Assembly (NCBI RefSeq): GCF_019091455.1
Contig: NZ_JAGXJN010000017.1
Span: 62,001-126,000 of the forward strand
Source: Chitinophaga sp. GbtcB8
GTDB lineage: Bacteria; Bacteroidota; Bacteroidia; Chitinophagales; Chitinophagaceae
Length of the DNA: 64,000 nt
Direction of reading: 5' to 3'
Part shown: one piece after another, positions 43,783 through 53,783 of the stretch
How positions within the stretch are numbered: the first letter of the stretch is position 1
Layout of the letters: each line of letters begins with the position of its first letter
Notes under the pieces: generated by a model
What the model saw: the letters and a program-made list of their open reading frames with translations, nothing else
The model's database searches: none
Told to the model about the DNA's origin: nothing
Position numbers and translations under genes: made by a program

Positions 43783-45324
43783 ATGCAACAGATCATACAT
43801 AAATTATTGGTGGCTGCAGGCTTGTGCAGCATGCTGCTGGCCGCCTGTACTAAAAATTTCAAAGAGATCAATACTGATCCGAATAATACTACGCAGGCCC
43901 TGCCGGAACAGCTGCTGGCGCCGGCGCTGGTAAGCACCTTAACGTACAACATGCGGCGGAACCGTGACTTCAACAATGAGCTGATGCAGGTGACCGTGAA
44001 CATGAACGAGGCAGAAGGGCAGGTGTTCCGGTATGACTATCGTGATAACACATCCGATTATTTGTATAACGGCTGGTATACGGAGCTTACCAACTTTAAG
44101 GATATTTATAAAACCGCCAGCCAGGAGCTGAACTACAATGCATCCTACATGGGCATATCATTGATCTGCCAGTCGTGGATCTATTCTATGCTTACAGATA
44201 CTTATGGCGATGTGCCTTATTCCCAGGCCAACTCCGGCAGGGACTCCGCTATCCTGGAACCTGCTTTTGACCGGCAGAAAGATATTTACCTGGATATTTT
44301 TAAGAAGCTGGACTCTGCCAACTCCCTGCTGAGCGCAGGTACTGCCATTAAGGCTACCAGCGACCCCGTATATAACGGTGATGTGGGCAGGTGGCGCAAG
44401 TTTGGCAACTCCCTGTATTTGCGGCTGCTGCTGCGCCTTTCCGGCAAAGCAGAAGTAGCGGAGCAGTGTATTGCAAAAATTAAGGAAATAGCGGAAACCA
44501 ACACCGGCAAGTACCCGCTGATATCCAGCAATGCGGAATCGGCCATTTTGAAATGGACCGGTGCAGGTCCTTATGTTTCACCTTTTTATGCAAGCGTAAG
44601 GGAGCAGGATTTCAGAACGCCTGCCATTGCCAGTTTTTTCATTGATTATCTCTGGGCCTGGGGCGACCCGCGTATTGATATCCCCGTTTATGGCACTGAT
44701 AATACTTTTAACAGGTGGGGCATTGCTCCCTACTCCGGCTCTTTCCAGGGTGTGGCCAGTGGTTACGCGCCCGGAACCAACCCAATAAAAAAGTGCTATT
44801 TCTATTCCTATACCTCTGCTGTTTCTTTACAAACCGATCCCCTTACCGGTATGATGCTGAATTATGCCGAAGTGCAGTTTATACTGGCAGAAGCAGCTGC
44901 AAAAGGATGGATAGGCGGTGCTGCAGGCACTTATTACAATAACGGTGCATTGAACAGTATCCGGCTCTGGCTGCCCAACTGGCCGGATACCGTTAAAACA
45001 ACTATTCACAACATTGATGAGTACCTGGCAGCAGCAGATATTCAGTGGGACGAAGGCGCTTCGCTGAATGATAAGATGGAAAAGATACACCTGCAAAAAT
45101 ATTATGCGCTGTTCCTGGCCGACCTGGAGCAATGGTTTGAGTACCGCCGCACCGGCCACCCGGTATTGCCCAAAGGAACGGGTTTGAAAAATGGCGGGGT
45201 AATGCCGGCACGGATGAACTACCCGGTGTATGTGCAATCTACCAATCCCACCAATTATAAACAGGCTGTGGCCGTGCAGGGCCCTGATGAAATATCCACC
45301 CAGGTATGGTGGCAAAAACCTTAA
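43783..45324 (+). CDS. SusD/RagB-family nutrient-binding lipoprotein
   Basis: The 513-residue lipoprotein has a lipobox MLLAAC (Cys about residue 22) followed by TKNFKEINTDPNN, typical of the SusD-like_2 subfamily. Further family signs are LISSNAESAILKW, AEVQFILAEAAAKGW and QKYYALFLADLEQWFEYRRT near the C-terminus. It is the surface-exposed partner of the SusC just upstream. The substrate is unknown; this subfamily often handles peptides or non-starch glycans. Confidence 0.95.
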   Translation: MQQIIHKLLVAAGLCSMLLAACTKNFKEINTDPNNTTQALPEQLLAPALVSTLTYNMRRNRDFNNELMQVTVNMNEAEGQVFRYDYRDNTSDYLYNGWYTELTNFKDIYKTASQELNYNASYMGISLICQSWIYSMLTDTYGDVPYSQANSGRDSAILEPAFDRQKDIYLDIFKKLDSANSLLSAGTAIKATSDPVYNGDVGRWRKFGNSLYLRLLLRLSGKAEVAEQCIAKIKEIAETNTGKYPLISSNAESAILKWTGAGPYVSPFYASVREQDFRTPAIASFFIDYLWAWGDPRIDIPVYGTDNTFNRWGIAPYSGSFQGVASGYAPGTNPIKKCYFYSYTSAVSLQTDPLTGMMLNYAEVQFILAEAAAKGWIGGAAGTYYNNGALNSIRLWLPNWPDTVKTTIHNIDEYLAAADIQWDEGASLNDKMEKIHLQKYYALFLADLEQWFEYRRTGHPVLPKGTGLKNGGVMPARMNYPVYVQSTNPTNYKQAVAVQGPDEISTQVWWQKP

Positions 45325-45336
45325 AAAAATAATACA

Positions 45337-46872
45337 ATGCAAAAGAAGATATTCATATATGCCTTCCTGTTAGTAGCAGTTGTTTTTTCAGGGGGATGCA
45401 AAAAAGATAATTATCCGGGTGGGCAGATCAGCCCCTATATTGCCATATTTGACGTGAGGAACCTGTATAAGGGACAGGATGTAAGCCTTACTACAAACAA
45501 CATGTCCGGCTCTGACTACATTACCGGCGTGGTGGTATCAGACCATTCCGGCGGTAACCTGCCGGCCGGGCTGCTGGTAGTGCAGGACAACCGCCGTTTA
45601 TCAAAGCTGAGAGGTATTGCTATTCCTTTGGGCGATGCTGCTGCTGATTTTGTACCGGGCGATTCTGTTGTTATTAAAGCAACGGGCGGTGTGCTGAAAA
45701 GAGTGGATGGTATTTTGCAGATCACCGGTATTACAAAAGACAAGGTTAACAGGGTGGCTGCCGGAAGTATGATCCTTGCCAACCAGATCTCCACCAGCAC
45801 TATACTGGCTAATCCCGATGAGTATGAAAGCAGCTTATCTGTAATTGTAAAAGGTGGTTTTGATCCCCTGCCGGCCCCCGGTGATGTATTGGCGGGTGAT
45901 AAGATCCTGAACGATGGATTCGGCAATATTACGCTGCATACAGAAGCCACTGCTGCTTTTGCCGATACGACAGCGCCGGTGCTCGCCAATTTTTACGGGA
46001 TTATTTTCAATACAGCCGGGAAAGATGGTGCGCTGGTACCCCAGCTCCGTATGCGCAAAGCCAGTGATGTGGTAGTGCTGAGCTCCACCATCACCATTGC
46101 GCCGGTGCTGATAACCGGTTTTATGAGCGATGTGGTGAAAGGCAGCAAGGCAGATGGTAATTATGAGTATATACAGCTAATGGCTACGCGGGATATTGAT
46201 TTTTCAGTAACACCATTTTCTGTAGTAACCACTAACAATGCCAATGCCTCTACCCCAACAGGTTATCCTGCCAAGGGATGGGCTACCGGGGGATTACGCA
46301 CTTATAAATTTAACCTTACATCCGGCAAAGCGGCTAAAGGCACTTTCTTTTATGTAGGTGGCACGGCAAAAATGATCAATGGTGAAGTATCAACCGATAT
46401 AAGCGCTGCCAACTGGATAAGCCCCTATAATTACGCTACCAACGCCGGGGCAGATTTTGGTACTAAAACCACCAATTTACTGGCCAATAGCGGGAATGCT
46501 TTTGGAATGGCGGTGTTTGAAGGCACCACGGTAACGGTTGATTCCATACCGGTAGATGTGATCTTTATATCTACCGGTGGTAGCTTGTATACAGCCGGCC
46601 CGCCTGCCCAGGGTTACCGTATCACCAATACAGACTGGTATGATGTAAAGAACCCTGTTTCGCTGAAGGACCAGCCGTTCTACAGGAGCGGTTCCAATAC
46701 CCTTGCCCTTACCTATAATACCTCCGACGTGGGTATTTTTAATATGCTGGGCGGGGAATACCGCCCGTCTTTGGGAAGATGGACAACCGCCAGAAGCCAG
46801 CATAACATTACACTTACTAAAACATCTGCGCTGGCTGAGATTGAAGCAGAAGGATCTACCAAGCTGAAATGA
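45337..46872 (+). CDS. DUF5689 surface lipoprotein
   Basis: The 511-residue lipoprotein has a lipobox (VVFSGGC, Cys about 21) and an N-terminal DUF5689 domain (about 35-250; ISPYIAIFDVRNLYKGQDVS, YITGVVVSDHSGGNLP, GLLVVQDNRRLSKLRGIAIP), an OB-fold-like module frequent in the third gene of SusC/SusD operons. It is 12 bp after SusD, so it belongs to the same transcript and is probably part of the surface complex. A strong terminator ends the operon. Confidence 0.88.
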   Translation: MQKKIFIYAFLLVAVVFSGGCKKDNYPGGQISPYIAIFDVRNLYKGQDVSLTTNNMSGSDYITGVVVSDHSGGNLPAGLLVVQDNRRLSKLRGIAIPLGDAAADFVPGDSVVIKATGGVLKRVDGILQITGITKDKVNRVAAGSMILANQISTSTILANPDEYESSLSVIVKGGFDPLPAPGDVLAGDKILNDGFGNITLHTEATAAFADTTAPVLANFYGIIFNTAGKDGALVPQLRMRKASDVVVLSSTITIAPVLITGFMSDVVKGSKADGNYEYIQLMATRDIDFSVTPFSVVTTNNANASTPTGYPAKGWATGGLRTYKFNLTSGKAAKGTFFYVGGTAKMINGEVSTDISAANWISPYNYATNAGADFGTKTTNLLANSGNAFGMAVFEGTTVTVDSIPVDVIFISTGGSLYTAGPPAQGYRITNTDWYDVKNPVSLKDQPFYRSGSNTLALTYNTSDVGIFNMLGGEYRPSLGRWTTARSQHNITLTKTSALAEIEAEGSTKLK

Positions 46873-46890
46873 TGACTATCCTGTTATTAT

Positions 46891-46930
46891 AAAAAAAGAG
46901 TGTTGCAACCGGTGCAACGCTCTTTTTTTG
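46891..46930 (+). terminator. Strong rho-independent terminator of the sigma/SusCD operon
   Basis: Seven A, the stem GAGTGTTGCA / TGCAACGCTC with a short loop, and a T7 tract make a symmetrical terminator that can work in both directions. It lies about 20 bp after the DUF5689 stop. Confidence 0.9.
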
Positions 46931-47026
46931 TGATCGGCAGTTAGGACTGCCGCGGTATTTGCTTAGGAAGCATGTGGCAGAACTCCACTTATTTTCCTTA
47001 GCTTTGGTTAGTTATTTAGCCCCAAC

Positions 47027-47836
47027 ATGAATAAGAAAGCAACCCCATGGATCTTTTTGACCTTGCTCGGTTTATCTATCGTATTCCTGTTCATTTTAGT
47101 GCTGTCAAATTACAGGTCCAGGTTTGAGGTACCGGTAACTACTTTCTTCTTCCTGCTTGTGATCTGTGACCTGGCTGCTACTTATTTACTTACCAAAGCG
47201 CTTAGGAGCGCGGCTTCCTATTCCGGCACTGTAATGAAGGGCAACCTTAAATTAACCGGGCCTGCAGTGGTGTTCTTTCTGATCCTGCTGATTGGTTACC
47301 GATTCAGGCCGGTTGAAAAAAGCCCGCTTTTTAATATGGCTATTTATGTAGCTGCGCCGGCTGATGATCCAAACACCGTGGAAGGAACCATCAGCATCCT
47401 TGCTAATAACGATGTTATAAGCGCTGCTATTGATAAGAACGGGAAGGCCATGTTCCCTAACCTGAACCGGGATTACCTGGGCGATTCCCTGCACATTACC
47501 TCCAGGATCGAAGGATATAAGATCTCCAAAAATAATGATACGCTGCTGCCCCTGCCCGGCGCAAGGGGCATACAGCTTAAGCTGCTGCCGGCAATAGATT
47601 CAATATTGTATGTGGGATATGTTTTAAAGGGTAACAATTTACCGGTGGCTAATGCAACGGTAAAATTTTCTGACTACCTGAAAAATGTGCAAACAGATGA
47701 AGAAGGCATGTTCCATGTTTACCTGCGTGCAAAACCCGGAGAGCGGGCAGATGTTATGGTTTTCAAGGATCAGGTAATGCGCTATTCAGATAAGATCTAT
47801 TTGGGAAAGAATATCAAAATTGTTATTAATGATTAG
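47027..47836 (+). CDS. Inner-membrane protein with periplasmic beta domain, function unknown
   Basis: I do not recognise this 269-residue protein. It has three hydrophobic segments (about 10-27, 36-55 and 75-93), then a beta-rich region with a carboxypeptidase-regulatory-like pattern near the C-terminus (YVLKGNNLPVANATVKFSDY, VQTDEEGMFHVYLR). The last bases overlap the start of the next gene by 8 nt (ATGATTAG), so the two are translationally coupled. It appears to be the first gene of a three-gene envelope unit. Confidence 0.8.
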   Translation: MNKKATPWIFLTLLGLSIVFLFILVLSNYRSRFEVPVTTFFFLLVICDLAATYLLTKALRSAASYSGTVMKGNLKLTGPAVVFFLILLIGYRFRPVEKSPLFNMAIYVAAPADDPNTVEGTISILANNDVISAAIDKNGKAMFPNLNRDYLGDSLHITSRIEGYKISKNNDTLLPLPGARGIQLKLLPAIDSILYVGYVLKGNNLPVANATVKFSDYLKNVQTDEEGMFHVYLRAKPGERADVMVFKDQVMRYSDKIYLGKNIKIVIND

Positions 47837-48863
47837 CCGGCTGACCTGGATAATGGCCGCGCTGCTGTTTTGCAGTTTGCATGCCTTTTCCCAGGCAAAA
47901 GAATATGGTTTTCAGTTTGAAGTGCTGCTAAGCGGCAGTAAAACAAAAGCTGCTGCTAACATCATCTTTTTGTTTAACGGCAGCCGCCAATCCACCAACA
48001 CGCAGGGAATGGCCTACATTACGCTGGACAACCGCAAAACTCTACCTATCAATATACGCCCGGTAGATGAACGGGAATACACCATTGTTGGTAATGAAAC
48101 TATTTACCTGCCACCCAGTGCTGACATTATAACCACTATTACTATTGTGCGCTCATCCCAGAAGGAAGCAGCAGCCGCAGAAGAAATAACCAAATTATAC
48201 CGGCAGCAGAACATGGACCGGAAGGAGATGGATAGCATCAGGCGTGTAGACCAGGCCATGTATACTCAAATGCTCAGCAAGCAGGACACCATTCTGAAAA
48301 CCGTGATGAAAAATTTTAAGGTAACGGAAACCGAGCTGCGTTCTGCACGCGAGCTAATGGAGGGCAGGGACAAATACTTTGGTATTATATCCGGGAATCT
48401 GGAAGGTTACCTGAACGAAGCTAAGGATGTAAGAGATGCCTTTCAGAACCTGGTGATGTACTCACTGGAAAATCCCAAATCATTCAAATTGCTGGATTCT
48501 ACTATAGAAGTATATAATCAATACTACAACCAGCTTAATAATACGAACGCCGAATGTGAAAAGGCCGTGCAGGACTACTGGAAAAGTTATGAGCTGGCTA
48601 TGAGCTATCATAACCTGGTTGATTTTTCCATTAACAATATACACAGGGCCAGCATTATACCGCTGAATGCTTCCCTGATCAGGAAAATAAACGTTTACCT
48701 GAATGAGCCATCCAAAAAAAAGCGGAACACCTTAAAACAGGAGCTGACCCTGGAATTAAACAGCATTCTGCCTGTTTTTGATAATAACATCGGGATCCTG
48801 GACGTAAAAATTAAGGGCTTTATTACCAACCTTAGAGCAAAGAGAGATTTTCAGGGAGAATGA
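47829..48863 (+). CDS. Exported coiled-coil protein, function unknown
   Basis: A 344-residue exported protein of unknown family. The ATG at 47829 gives a signal peptide (MISRLTWIMAALLFCSLHAF, cleavage near residue 22-25), and it overlaps the previous stop by 8 nt. Residues about 25-115 are a beta domain (YGFQFEVLLSGSKTKAAANI), followed by an Ala/Glu-rich helical region and extended helices to the C-terminus with a coiled-coil character around 120-180. It is likely periplasmic and is coupled to the membrane protein upstream. Confidence 0.8.
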   Translation: MISRLTWIMAALLFCSLHAFSQAKEYGFQFEVLLSGSKTKAAANIIFLFNGSRQSTNTQGMAYITLDNRKTLPINIRPVDEREYTIVGNETIYLPPSADIITTITIVRSSQKEAAAAEEITKLYRQQNMDRKEMDSIRRVDQAMYTQMLSKQDTILKTVMKNFKVTETELRSARELMEGRDKYFGIISGNLEGYLNEAKDVRDAFQNLVMYSLENPKSFKLLDSTIEVYNQYYNQLNNTNAECEKAVQDYWKSYELAMSYHNLVDFSINNIHRASIIPLNASLIRKINVYLNEPSKKKRNTLKQELTLELNSILPVFDNNIGILDVKIKGFITNLRAKRDFQGE

Positions 48864-48891
48864 TTGAATATTTAACCGCTAAATCTTTTTT

Positions 48892-49338
48892 ATGAAAAGC
48901 ATCTCCTCTGTACTTTCAGCAGCAGCGCTATTTTTGACTGTTTCCTGCGGCGATTCCCTGGGTGACCTGGGAAGCCTGGTAGGCAACTATGTACACAATT
49001 TTTCCAATCAATGGGAAGTAATAAAAGGCAAACCCACCGGGCTTTTTTTCTTTAATGTTTCTAATGTAGACAGCACCAAAGGAACCGGCAACCTGGATAT
49101 CAATGAAAATACGCCGGGAGAAACATTCCTGCTGAAAGGAACCTTTGATAATCTGAAAGTAAGCATCCATTACCTTACAGATGATGAGCGTAAAGCTATT
49201 GATGGTGTAGATTCCAATGGCGCGCTGGCCGGCACTGCTTATAGCGGCTTGCTGGATACCTTACGCAAGCCGGTGATATTACGCATGGTGAACACCGCTG
49301 ACGGTACGGATTCCCTGGTGCTTAAACAGGGATTCTAA
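48892..49338 (+). CDS. Small lipoprotein, function unknown
   Basis: The 148-residue protein has a signal peptide ending in a lipobox (FLTVSC, Cys about residue 19) and a mature beta-rich domain (FFFNVSNVDSTKGTGNLDIN). I do not recognise a family. It lies 28 bp after the exported coiled-coil gene and is probably the third member of the same operon. Confidence 0.78.
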   Translation: MKSISSVLSAAALFLTVSCGDSLGDLGSLVGNYVHNFSNQWEVIKGKPTGLFFFNVSNVDSTKGTGNLDINENTPGETFLLKGTFDNLKVSIHYLTDDERKAIDGVDSNGALAGTAYSGLLDTLRKPVILRMVNTADGTDSLVLKQGF

Positions 49339-49343
49339 AGCCA

Positions 49344-51725
49344 TTACTGGTTATTGTTATTCTCCGGGGCAGCAGGTTTCTTCACCGGCGAAGCGCCATC
49401 TTCCATGATCATATAGCTGGCCTGTTTAAGCCCCTGGTTGGCATTTACCCGTTTTTCAACATTCCCATAATGGTTGTTGCGGATGAGCACATTGGAAGTA
49501 TTGGTACCTACACCGCCCAGTGTGATGGCCTCTTTGGCTGTATTAATGCTGTTATCTTCTATAATAACATCCGTAACGGAATTAGGGTCTTTACCGGTAG
49601 AGGTGATGATGCAGCTGTAATCATATAAGCGGTTGCGCCGTACCAGCGCTCCTATGTTTAAACCGGCGCCACCGGAGCCAATGAGGTTAATGCTCTGGTA
49701 ACCGGAATGCTGATCACCGGTGCCGTACCAGTGGCTGTAATTGCCCTCCCGCAGCTCACACTCTACCACATCATTATACCAGCTGGGCTGCTTGCCATGG
49801 TACAGCAAAGAGCCACGGCATACAATACCATCGCTCCTGCGCATTTTTAAACCGGCTATTACACAGTTCTGGGCAGAGCCGTATAACTGGTACGCCCCTC
49901 CGTCAGTAACCTCATTATTTACAAAGTATAAATTTTGCCGTACGGTGGTAATGCTGATAACGGAGCTGGCATCAGGCGCTACCAGGAAGGGCTGATCCAG
50001 CTGAATAACATCGGCCGTATGGCCCGTAATGCGCCTGAACTGCCCCGCACCCCTGCCTTCAATAATAAATACGCCGCCGCCATTCCATTTATTGGCCGGT
50101 GCCTGAATGGTATTACTGCCGCCCGGCAGGTTAATGGTATTGCCGTTTGCGCTGGCTACCGGGCCTGCATAGGCGCCACCGCCACCATCCAGGGTCATTA
50201 CCTCACGGTCATTGGTATAATCAAAGGGCGTAATGTTCCTTGCTTCATACAGGTCGCGGCTTTCCAAGATCGTAGCGCCGTAAGCGTAACCGTCTGCCTG
50301 TTTATAACAATCTTCAAATATTAATCCTTTGGACTGGATGGTCATGTAAGGCTGGTTAATGCCGGTATTATTCCTTGTGAACCGGCAATGCTGTATAAAG
50401 CCGGTACCGGCAACGGTGTACATACCGCTGGCATTAAAATCGCAGTTACGTACTTTCAGGTTGTTGCCGCGTATTACAATACCGGTTTTGTTCCAGCGGC
50501 TGTTTAGCTCTGCATCCACAGAATCGCGGCTGGCTTTTGTGCGGTACATTTTGCTGCTCATTTGCGCGCTTTGCCTTACTACCAGGTTTTCCAGCAGCAC
50601 ATTTCCCATTTCCTCCACAGGACCGTTCTGTATAATAATGCCCCAGGCCCTGGTGGCCCATATATTCAGGTCTTTTATGGCAAAGTGATGGGTGCCGCTG
50701 ATCAGGCTATTGGGTAATTTATTATAGTCCCAGCCCAGGGAGTTCCAGAACAGCTGCGTTACAGCGGCGGATTCGCCTTTCAGCATGGTGAAGGGCGGCA
50801 GCTGCAATTCAGCAGTTAGCATATACCGCCCGTGCGGTACATACACGGTGCCGCCGCCTTGCTGCTTGGCTGCATCCAGGGCGGACTGGAAGGCGCTGGT
50901 TTCGTTATTCACGCCATCGCCTTTGGCGCCATAGTCTTTTACGTTAAAGGTTTTTTTATCCCATTTATTGGGGGAGGGGTTCACTACGTTTACCTGTAAA
51001 GGCTCGCTCCACGCGGTTTTACCTCCCTGGCCGTTATGATAGTATAAATAATAAGCGCCGGGGCTTATGCTGCCGGGAATGTTCACGCTTACAGAAAAAT
51101 CGTCAAAAGCATTTGCAACTTTAGCTCTTACCTGCTTGTTTTCTTTTGAGATCAATACTACCTGTCCGCTGAGGCCCTTTCTGAGCAGGTTTTTACCCTG
51201 CACACGTAAGTAGCTGCCGGCAGTTACATTCAGGCCTTCTTCGCTGATCACCCATTTCACCTGGGGAGCATTCACATAAAAATCCGTAACCTGGTTGCCG
51301 GCATCTGTGAGCTTTACGCTATATACACCCTCTTTCCAGGTGGCCGGTATTACGAATTTGAGGGATTGGCTGTTTTGCAGCAGCTTATCTGCCGGTTGAT
51401 ATTTATTTTCAGCTACATCTTTTGTCCTGCGGTCCGTACCGCCATGGTCCAGCGCATCATCTTCCCGGGGAAGAGGCATATAAGCCGGCAAAATATTGTC
51501 CACATTATCATCGGTGAGGCGGGCCACCTGCACCTGTGTAACCTTGTCCAGGTCTTCTCCCCGTACCAGTACGGCATCACCCGGCAGCGTTTCTGCAGTG
51601 GTTACCTGGAAAAGCTTTGGTGAATTGCTGCTGCCATTCTTAGCGTTTTGCGCCTGTGCGGCAAAAGTAAGCAGCGTACAAGCGGCAATTACTGCGAGCT
51701 TGCGATATGGTTTTAATGCTGGCAT
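49344..51725 (-). CDS. Secreted pectate-lyase-fold (right-handed beta-helix) protein
   Basis: The 793-residue protein has a signal peptide (to about residue 25), one or two IPT/TIG-like or immunoglobulin-like modules (about 40-240, e.g. VLVRGEDLDKVTQVQVARL and YLRVQGKNLLRKGLSGQVVL), and a C-terminal pectate-lyase-3-type beta-helix beginning NVKDYGAKGDGVNNETSAFQ and GGGTVYVPHGRYML. This start motif is shared with glycan-active phage tailspikes and rhamnogalacturonan-type enzymes. Catalytic residues cannot be assigned by eye. The ending is Pro/Asn-rich (VKKPAAPENNNNQ). It is convergent with the small lipoprotein. Confidence 0.85.
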   Translation of the reverse strand: MPALKPYRKLAVIAACTLLTFAAQAQNAKNGSSNSPKLFQVTTAETLPGDAVLVRGEDLDKVTQVQVARLTDDNVDNILPAYMPLPREDDALDHGGTDRRTKDVAENKYQPADKLLQNSQSLKFVIPATWKEGVYSVKLTDAGNQVTDFYVNAPQVKWVISEEGLNVTAGSYLRVQGKNLLRKGLSGQVVLISKENKQVRAKVANAFDDFSVSVNIPGSISPGAYYLYYHNGQGGKTAWSEPLQVNVVNPSPNKWDKKTFNVKDYGAKGDGVNNETSAFQSALDAAKQQGGGTVYVPHGRYMLTAELQLPPFTMLKGESAAVTQLFWNSLGWDYNKLPNSLISGTHHFAIKDLNIWATRAWGIIIQNGPVEEMGNVLLENLVVRQSAQMSSKMYRTKASRDSVDAELNSRWNKTGIVIRGNNLKVRNCDFNASGMYTVAGTGFIQHCRFTRNNTGINQPYMTIQSKGLIFEDCYKQADGYAYGATILESRDLYEARNITPFDYTNDREVMTLDGGGGAYAGPVASANGNTINLPGGSNTIQAPANKWNGGGVFIIEGRGAGQFRRITGHTADVIQLDQPFLVAPDASSVISITTVRQNLYFVNNEVTDGGAYQLYGSAQNCVIAGLKMRRSDGIVCRGSLLYHGKQPSWYNDVVECELREGNYSHWYGTGDQHSGYQSINLIGSGGAGLNIGALVRRNRLYDYSCIITSTGKDPNSVTDVIIEDNSINTAKEAITLGGVGTNTSNVLIRNNHYGNVEKRVNANQGLKQASYMIMEDGASPVKKPAAPENNNNQ

Positions 51726-51977
51726 ATGCTGGTCCCCGTTTTTAATGAAATGGTCCTAAAGGCCGGAGCGTTATTTAAGCAACCTAATATCAGGCCAAAT
51801 AACCACCGGCTGCCAAAAATTAACGATCCCAAAATAAGATAATTGCCTGGTGCAAGTTTCCGGGCACTATTTTAATACTATTTTAAGAAAATTCCCTTTA
51901 GGCGCAGGGTAATAAAGATTTTTTATTTTATACAGTTATGATCTATTTTAGATGGATATACCTTGAATCCAATACCC

Positions 51978-53471
51978 ATGAACAAAGGAGCTGCCCGGAT
52001 CTTCAGCATTATACTTTCTATAACAACAGTGGTTTCAGCAAGCAGCTGCGCGCCAACAACCGCCCAAAAAGCAAAGCAGGATAATGCCGGTAGCGCCGCG
52101 CCGCAGCTGACTGTAAAAAGTATGCGGGATGATCTTTTTATACTTTGGTCAGCTATTAAAGAGATGCATCCTGCCTACGGCATTTATACACCCACAGATA
52201 GTTTGCAGCAGGTGTATGATGAAACGCTGGTTTCCATTAACGCGCCGCTTTCTGAAACGGATTTCATGAGCAGGGTATATCCTTTACTGAGCCGGCTGCG
52301 CTGCGGACATACACAGCTAAGGCATTCCGCCGGTTTTAAAGGAATAAATGAGCCCCGCCTGCCTTTTGAAGTGCTGGTACGGCAGCACCGCGCCTGGATC
52401 ACCACGCATAAAACACCTGTTTTAAATACCGGCGATGAATTATTAACGCTGAATGGTGTACCTGTGGCTGATATTATCAGCCATGGCGCAGACCTGTATG
52501 CGGGCGACGGGTATAATGAAACCTTTAAGGAATTATTTTTAAGTGAGTTCGATGGGTTTGAAGATGCCTGCAACCATTATTACCATTGGCAGCCCCCTTA
52601 CCAGGTATCGCTGCGTACCAAACAGGGACAGGTAAAAAATTTTCAGCTGGATACTGCGGTAACAGCAGGGTTAGTAGAGCCGGAAGCAGTAGCAGATACC
52701 AGCTGGATAACAGCTACCGGCACGGATTACCTGCAGCTCCGGTTCCTGAAGAACAAACCCACCGCATGGTTCCAGGCTGCTACTTATCAATATAACGATA
52801 CGGTTATTTATAAAACGGTCTTTAAACAGATCCATGAAAAAGGGATCCAAAACCTGGTGCTGGATCTCCGGCACAATACGGGCGGCGATCTGAGGATTGC
52901 AGCTAAATTAGTGTCGTATCTGGCAGATGGGCCCTATCACATGATCAGCAATGTGCAGGCCAGGATCCCTAACCCTGCCATTAATCATTTTGAGCAATAC
53001 TTTGATACTTCCCGTACTGAAAGTTTTAACCAGGGCTTTAAACCCGGGAAAAAAGAAGGCGCTTTTTATCATATTGATTTTACACCGGCATTTGGCGATA
53101 TGCTGGGCGTGCTACCGCTGGATGCTGCTGGCCATTTTAATGGCTGCCTGTTTGTGCTGATTGATGGCGCTACCTTTTCTGCAGGTGCGCATACGGCAAC
53201 AGCAATAAAGGCCCAGTGCAAAAATGCAGTATTCATAGGCCGCGAAACAGCTGGCGCCAGTGATGGCTGCAGTGGCGGTACAGTGCAGCATTTAACGCTG
53301 CCCAATACCGGGATAACAGTTGAATTTCCATGGATGCGGCTTTTGTCCGTTGATAAACATGCCACCTTTGGCCGCGGTGTGCTGCCGGATTATGACGTGG
53401 AGTACGAAGCGCAGGATGTAGTGGAAAAAAAGGACCGGGATATGGAAAAGGTGATGGGATTGATGAAGTAA
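51978..53471 (+). CDS. S41-family C-terminal processing-like peptidase, lipoprotein
   Basis: The 497-residue protein starts at ATG 51978 with a signal peptide and a lipobox (ASSC, Cys about residue 24). It has an N-terminal helical region with EMHPAYGIYT, a segment with GDELLTLNGVPVADIISHGA, and the S41 catalytic core: QNLVLDLRHNTGGD, the Ser motif LIDGATFSAGAH, and GRETAGASDG. The serine and its following basic position match tail-specific proteases. A TTG at 51963 would add 5 residues. It is a single gene. Confidence 0.9.
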   Translation: MNKGAARIFSIILSITTVVSASSCAPTTAQKAKQDNAGSAAPQLTVKSMRDDLFILWSAIKEMHPAYGIYTPTDSLQQVYDETLVSINAPLSETDFMSRVYPLLSRLRCGHTQLRHSAGFKGINEPRLPFEVLVRQHRAWITTHKTPVLNTGDELLTLNGVPVADIISHGADLYAGDGYNETFKELFLSEFDGFEDACNHYYHWQPPYQVSLRTKQGQVKNFQLDTAVTAGLVEPEAVADTSWITATGTDYLQLRFLKNKPTAWFQAATYQYNDTVIYKTVFKQIHEKGIQNLVLDLRHNTGGDLRIAAKLVSYLADGPYHMISNVQARIPNPAINHFEQYFDTSRTESFNQGFKPGKKEGAFYHIDFTPAFGDMLGVLPLDAAGHFNGCLFVLIDGATFSAGAHTATAIKAQCKNAVFIGRETAGASDGCSGGTVQHLTLPNTGITVEFPWMRLLSVDKHATFGRGVLPDYDVEYEAQDVVEKKDRDMEKVMGLMK

Positions 53472-53783
53472 CTGATCTGCCGGGTAGCAGGTAACGTTAC
53501 AAGTAGCCATGGTAAAGAAAATTTTTATGAGTCAGGTTAATTCAAGGAACTAATTTTTAATACAAACTGGTTTGATTTTTTGATAGATAAGCCCATAATG
53601 TTATCCAGTTGACAAATTTGATAACGCATGAGACCCTTTAGTAATAAGGATTTGCAGGGCAGCAGCACCTTTTTTCAGGTAATTTTTTTTTAACTTACAG
53701 TAGTAATTTTTAACCCATTGTACTTAACTGTCCGTCCCGCGGCTATCTATAAGTACATTACTGTAGCGCAAAATACATAGCAT
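53472..53783. other. 312 bp gap before the RHS gene
   Basis: No coding sequence is supported. It holds a 10-bp palindrome GTAACGTTAC at 53491-53500 and an 8-bp inverted repeat TGTACTTA / TAAGTACA at 53719-53726 and 53750-53757, close to the RHS start. T-rich tracts at 53683-53690 and 53705-53711 may be part of the promoter. No clear TAnnTTTG box is seen. Confidence 0.5.
53719..53757. promoter_or_regulatory. Inverted repeat upstream of the RHS toxin gene
   Basis: The 8-bp arms TGTACTTA and TAAGTACA are perfect and separated by 23 bp. They end 26 bp before the RHS ATG, so they could bind a regulator or fold in the leader. Confidence 0.35.

Noticed and set aside
53491..53500. GTAACGTTAC palindrome after the S41 peptidase gene
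   Set aside because: A single 10-bp palindrome without T-run, partner site or promoter is likely chance.
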